A model generated the notes under the pieces. The model did not search any database. It was not told the origin of the DNA and saw only the letters and a program-made list of their open reading frames with translations. Shown here in pieces: positions 56,181 through 60,000 of a stretch of 60,000 bases of DNA. The stretch is from Symsagittifera roscoffensis (Eukaryota; Xenacoelomorpha; Acoela; Convolutidae), in NCBI RefSeq assembly GCF_963678635.1, contig NC_087064.1, positions 50,577,346-50,637,345 on the forward strand, read 5' to 3'. Made by a program: the position numbers and the translations under genes. Numbering within the stretch: the first letter of the stretch is position 1; each line of letters begins with the position of its first letter.

Positions 56181-58450
56181 ATTTTGAATTTAAAAATTTC
56201 GAGCTCTTGCTTTTTTTGAAGAAAAATTCTCTAACAAGCTGTTGCCAGTCACTTCATGACTAGTCAATAGAAACTCAATCAATGCCCCCAAGTGTTTTGA
56301 GGCGTGATTAAACTTGGGGAGGGATCGAATAATAGCGAGCGTGGCATGGTTCCCCACCGGCGGATCAGACATGTTTACTTTCTAAAGTGAGCCTATTTGT
56401 TCGCATAATTGCCACACATGCTGTGATATCGTAATCACTTCATGCCATTTGTTAGGTACCATTCAGCTGATAAAGTTGCAAACTGAGTAAGCTATCAATG
56501 GCTTTTGGAGATCTCTGCTGGTTAATATGTGTGTTTATTAAGCGATTATAATAAGAGACCAAAATTAAACAAAGTGACTTTAATCGGCGTTTGTTATCAA
56601 ACCAAAGAACGCATTGGTAAATACTCCAGTTTGTTAACTATAATTTGTTCCGAGTAATTATCAAAAGTAGCCCAGCCTTTTTTGAGCTATTTATACTTAC
56701 ATACGCATGTTTTGGTTACAATACAAAATTCTTTGCTGTGAAAGTATCTTACTAAAATTGTTTGGCCCCATGAAAGTATTAGAAAAAAATTGCCAAGCGG
56801 GAGTCATTTTTTGAAAAAAAGCCGGCCGGCACCCATAAATTGTAACTGGCGTTAACGAGCTATTTTTGAAAGCACATGCATGGCCGATTATTAAACTCGA
56901 TGAGAACGATTTTGAGCATCAAGTACGCAGAAGTTTATTAAATTTCGAATATCTTGTCTGCGTGTTTGTCAGCAAGTTGTATTAAAAACTAACATTGGTA
57001 CAGATTTGTTTTCATTTGAGGTGTTGAATTGTTTTACTTGTATTCTTTATTTTTCTTGTAATTTTCTGCTTTTCGCTGACAGTTTAGTATAAAAATATTT
57101 GAAAAAAAAATTGATTAAAATACTAGAATTACCTCATATCGGTTTTTTTGTGTTATTTGATTTTACCTGGGTAATTGAGATGTCAATTTTGTTAATGGAA
57201 TTCCAACGCACTTTCTAAATCTATTTGAATATTTTCAAGTACAATTGTGATTAAAATACAAAATATTTAGCCAATAGTAATTCAGGAAAATAAAATACGC
57301 CACAATATTTTATGGTTTATTTTGGTTAAGCCGTGCTTATAGAATATACACATTTGCGGCAGTGAAAAGGTCTGAAAAGAGCAAATTTGGCCGAATAAGC
57401 GCCGGTTCTGTTCAAAAATTGAACACCGCAAAAAATCGACGTTTTCGAGTTCATTCAAAAGTTCTCGTCTCGAATTCATAGTTGAATTCGCTTCTTAACC
57501 AGAAAAATTATTCCGAGAAATTATTGGATCAGAATAAGAGAGATGCTAATCTTATTAGATCGGTGAAACGAGATATTATCCAACCAATAAAATTACTAAA
57601 CAAAGCCGGGCTGCCCTCAAATTAAACCCGATCTGTCATTATTATCGATGGTGGTTATTCGTTAAACTATTATTACAAACCACAGCTCAACTAAATTTAT
57701 TGGTTTATGCTTATCAGCGTTTGAGTCTGTTGAGGAAAACCCGTCTTACATAAGCTTATGAACCTCGTTGAACATAGAATTGATTGAGGTTTAAGCTGCA
57801 CAACCGATAAATTGCTTTTATGTGCCCAATTATTCGTTTGGCTTATTATTATCGGAATTAAGTGAAGGCTCGATCAGTAAATACAGCTGACCCACTAAGC
57901 ATTCTTTATTTTGTATGCCCTAACATGAAGAGAAGAGAACAGTCATCACTCATCCATCAGAAAACGAGATAGTCGTGTTTCTTTCATTCGTTTGCTGAAA
58001 GTGTTTCACTCTTCTTGCATTCTTGTATCCTCTCATTATTGTATTCTTTAGTTGTACAAGCAAATCTTTATCAAGGTATCTGCAAACTGCTCCTGGTCGT
58101 CTGGCAAGTGCTCGTCATCAACTGAAACCTCACCAAAATAAAATCCTGGAATTCAGAACAAAACCATAGAAAATTGGTTTCCCTTTTAACCTGGACAATT
58201 AAGTTCTACAAAACGGTCAGCGAAATTGTGCCGCTTAAAAACCTTTAGTTGAATTTGACCAATTGTTCAGCGATCAAAGAGCGCGTATGTGATTTACCTG
58301 AGCTAATTGGAAAATTGGACGCTTTTGAGCTCAGATATTTTGTTCCCTGAGCGGTTCTATTATCTTAAGGTGTCAAATTAAGCACCCTTGTACGCTGTCT
58401 AATCATTAATAATCAGATCCTTCCCTTCTGTTATACATTATTAACGGAAT
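56181..58450. other. Higher-complexity intron sequence
   Basis: Contains fewer homopolymer runs than 53.5-56.2 kb and many ATTA/TTATCG words (for example TTATTATCGATGGTGG near 57,638). A cis-regulatory block is possible but not shown; no exon is recognised. Confidence 0.25.
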
Positions 58451-59522
58451 TCTTTCCCTTCTATTTTTCACCAACATTGCCCTGCTCGTTATTCTCTATA
58501 TTCTACCTGAGAAAGGAAGTGTTCACAATTTTCGATTGAGCAAAAAAAACTTCATGCCCGGAGATCTTTTGGAATAAAAAGTCAATTTGGCTGGAGCTAC
58601 AAGTTTATTCAGATGGTGGTTAGATGAATAAAAGAAAATAGAAGAAAAAGCAGACTGGTCAGAATTAGAATTTTAAACCACGCAGCCGTTTCGACCATCC
58701 ATTATCCTGTCGTCTTGTCAATTTCTTTGCTGGGTACTCTGGTATAAGAAGGGTAGCAACAATAAAACACAAAACATTACCCACCCATATTTCAATTTCA
58801 CTGTTCGGTTACAAAAATACAATCTATTCTTACATTTTACCCGCCTTTTAAGAGCCAACGGGTGGTAAACTCTAGCATTAATCAATCGAAGTCAGCCATC
58901 ACCCCATCCATCGGCCTATATAGTTTAATATACACATACAACAAGCCACTGATGTTCATTATTTTCCCAGTTATTTTTCCTCAGCCAAGTAAAGAAGTAA
59001 GCAAGCTTACTATGAGCCGAATTTATAGTTGTTATCACAGCAACTAACCAGTGGTATACCTTTCTTTTACTACAGTTATTATTTCCCCGTGCGGCGTGCC
59101 ATCGTCAAGTATATTCAATTCTTACCATCTTACTACTCTTATTCTTACCCACCTAGCTCCCTTCTGCGCCCCCGGGTCTTGCTTGTGTATCTTGGTCGCA
59201 TCTTCATCCTCAGTTTGATTGAACGAAAATAGCATTACTAGTTCATCTTTTTTGTTCTACCAAGTTACGTCCTATTCTTATACACTTTTGCTCCCCGTAT
59301 TTCATATTTTGATTGTCTTGTCTTTGTAACTTGGAAAATGTGTAAATTGCTTTGTCTTGTCACTTCCACGTCTGAAGTTTCCTGACTCGGTAGACTTACT
59401 TCGAGAATATTATTAGAATTCTTCTCCTCTTCTTCTTTTGTTTATAGTGCCGGCCTGAGATTGATCGAGCCTAAAAACAAGACTATCATCATTAATTTTG
59501 TAACATACTATAATTAATTTGA
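58451..59522. other. Pyrimidine-rich intron 3' region
   Basis: Many T/C-rich stretches, densest at about 59,000-59,450. No domain-bearing frame is seen; the exon-B frame is closed by a TGA at 59,520-59,522. Confidence 0.35.
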
Positions 59523-59655
59523 CATTCGAAGAAAAAAAATCTGTTTAGTTTTATTAAAATGTTGCATTACTCGAGTGAAAAATCGGGTTTGAAAACATCG
59601 GCCTCTTATTGGCTGACGATTTTTGTGATAGTTGTTGCCAATCAAAACCTTTTAG

Positions 59656-60000
59656 TTTTCGCGCGGGACTCGCGAGGCGGAATTCAGAACGAAGCAGTGG
59701 CCCCAATGAAAGTGTACGTGGACAATAAGAATGACTTTTCACCTGTGATTTCGAACTGCCCGCGACATTTGGAGGTGTTGGAGGAGCAACGACAGCCACT
59801 TTTTGAGATCTTCAGAGCAAAGGACGAAGACAAATCAGTGAACGGCGTGATCCAGTTCTCTTTGAAGTCAGCTGAAGACGAAGGTGAGGAAAAGTTTAAG
59901 TTTTCACACCTGTCTCTGAACTTATTTCTTATTGATGAGCTCCACTTGGATTCCACAGAATTACTAGATCGCTTTTCAACGAAGCTAAATCCGGTCTTTT
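59656..60000 (+). CDS. Cadherin-family protein, exon running off the window
   Basis: It continues the phase-1 frame of 49,674-49,833. The first part, FARDSRGGIQ to MKVYVDNKNDFSP, finishes the repeat: ARD fits the A-x-D strand, and DNKND (59,721-59,735) is a variant of the inter-repeat DxNDN calcium linker, with the usual proline following. A second repeat then starts: HLEVLEEQ, AKDED with DED at 59,823-59,831, NGVIQFSL, and later a LDRF in the LDxE position. The frame is open to 60,000. Cadherin repeats are extracellular and calcium-binding and act in cell adhesion. The linker Asn of DxNDN is replaced by Phe, which may weaken calcium binding there. A possible donor (AAG|GTGAGG at 59,883/59,884) was judged less likely because cadherin-like sequence continues past it. 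Confidence 0.85.

Larger units (their letters stand above)
49834..59655 (+). other. Intron, phase 1, 9.8 kb
   Basis: Begins GTGAGT and ends CCTTTTAG. Joining the flanking exons gives codon G|TT (Val) and restores an unbroken cadherin repeat (HSFI-V-FARDSRGG), which supports both splice sites. The interior is AT-rich, with poly-T runs and degenerate repeats (listed separately). I see no additional exon; short open frames inside lack any recognisable domain. Confidence 0.8.

Noticed and set aside
56190-57479. Minus-strand frames of 60-65 codons in the higher-complexity intron part
   Set aside because: No recognisable domain, no initiation or splice context, and lengths expected by chance.
59884-59889. 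Splice donor GTGAGG ending exon B at 59,883
   Set aside because: The frame stays open to the window end and keeps cadherin-like features (FLID, LDRF) after it. An alternative donor cannot be excluded without RNA data.
59554-59956. Two minus-strand frames of 81 and 90 codons at the window end
   Set aside because: They lie opposite the cadherin exon and its upstream open frame; the plus strand has clear cadherin motifs.

Overview
The window looks like animal nuclear DNA. The evidence is a multi-exon cadherin-family gene with GT-AG introns, one of them 9.8 kb, in AT-rich non-coding sequence, and tRNA genes with internal A and B boxes typical of RNA polymerase III. I could not place the animal in a phylum. 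There are no bacterial operons, no CRISPR array and no recognisable transposase or reverse transcriptase.

Positions 1-48,960 form one continuous head-to-tail array. The usual unit is about 392 bp (range about 383-397) and carries a 70-nt tRNA-Gly gene, anticodon TCC, on the minus strand. I located 118 tRNA-like copies by eye. Of these, 27 match a single consensus at all 70 positions. That consensus folds cleanly: acceptor stem 7 bp, D stem 4 bp with wobbles, anticodon stem 5 bp, T stem 5 bp, A box TGGTGTAGTGG and B box GGTTCGATTCC. The other copies carry point lesions, small indels, truncations or changed anticodons. Eleven further units in 4.8-14.0 kb have lost the tRNA body through the same deletion, giving about 319-bp units that alternate with full ones. 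Three 166-bp mini-units carry a truncated tRNA. Superimposed on the basic period are higher-order duplications of 712, 785, 793, 1,181, 2,348 and 2,736 bp, as expected for unequal crossing-over and gene conversion. Lesions below are given in standard tRNA numbering.

Positions 48,961-49,673 are unique non-coding sequence leading to a splice acceptor. A 160-nt cadherin exon (49,674-49,833) follows, then a 9.8-kb phase-1 intron (49,834-59,655). A second cadherin exon starts at 59,656 and stays open to the window end. The two exons join across the phase-1 junction to complete one extracellular cadherin repeat (DAD, then LDTE, then the DxNDx-like motif DNKND) and begin the next. The long intron holds degenerate repeat families and no convincing extra exon.

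The first exon starts in the middle of a cadherin repeat, and no earlier exon is visible in the window. The simplest reading is therefore that the whole tRNA array lies antisense inside an upstream intron of at least 49 kb. This depends on the assembly being correct across about 48,960. The many 60-131 codon open frames inside the array are translations of tRNA plus spacer and are not called as genes.
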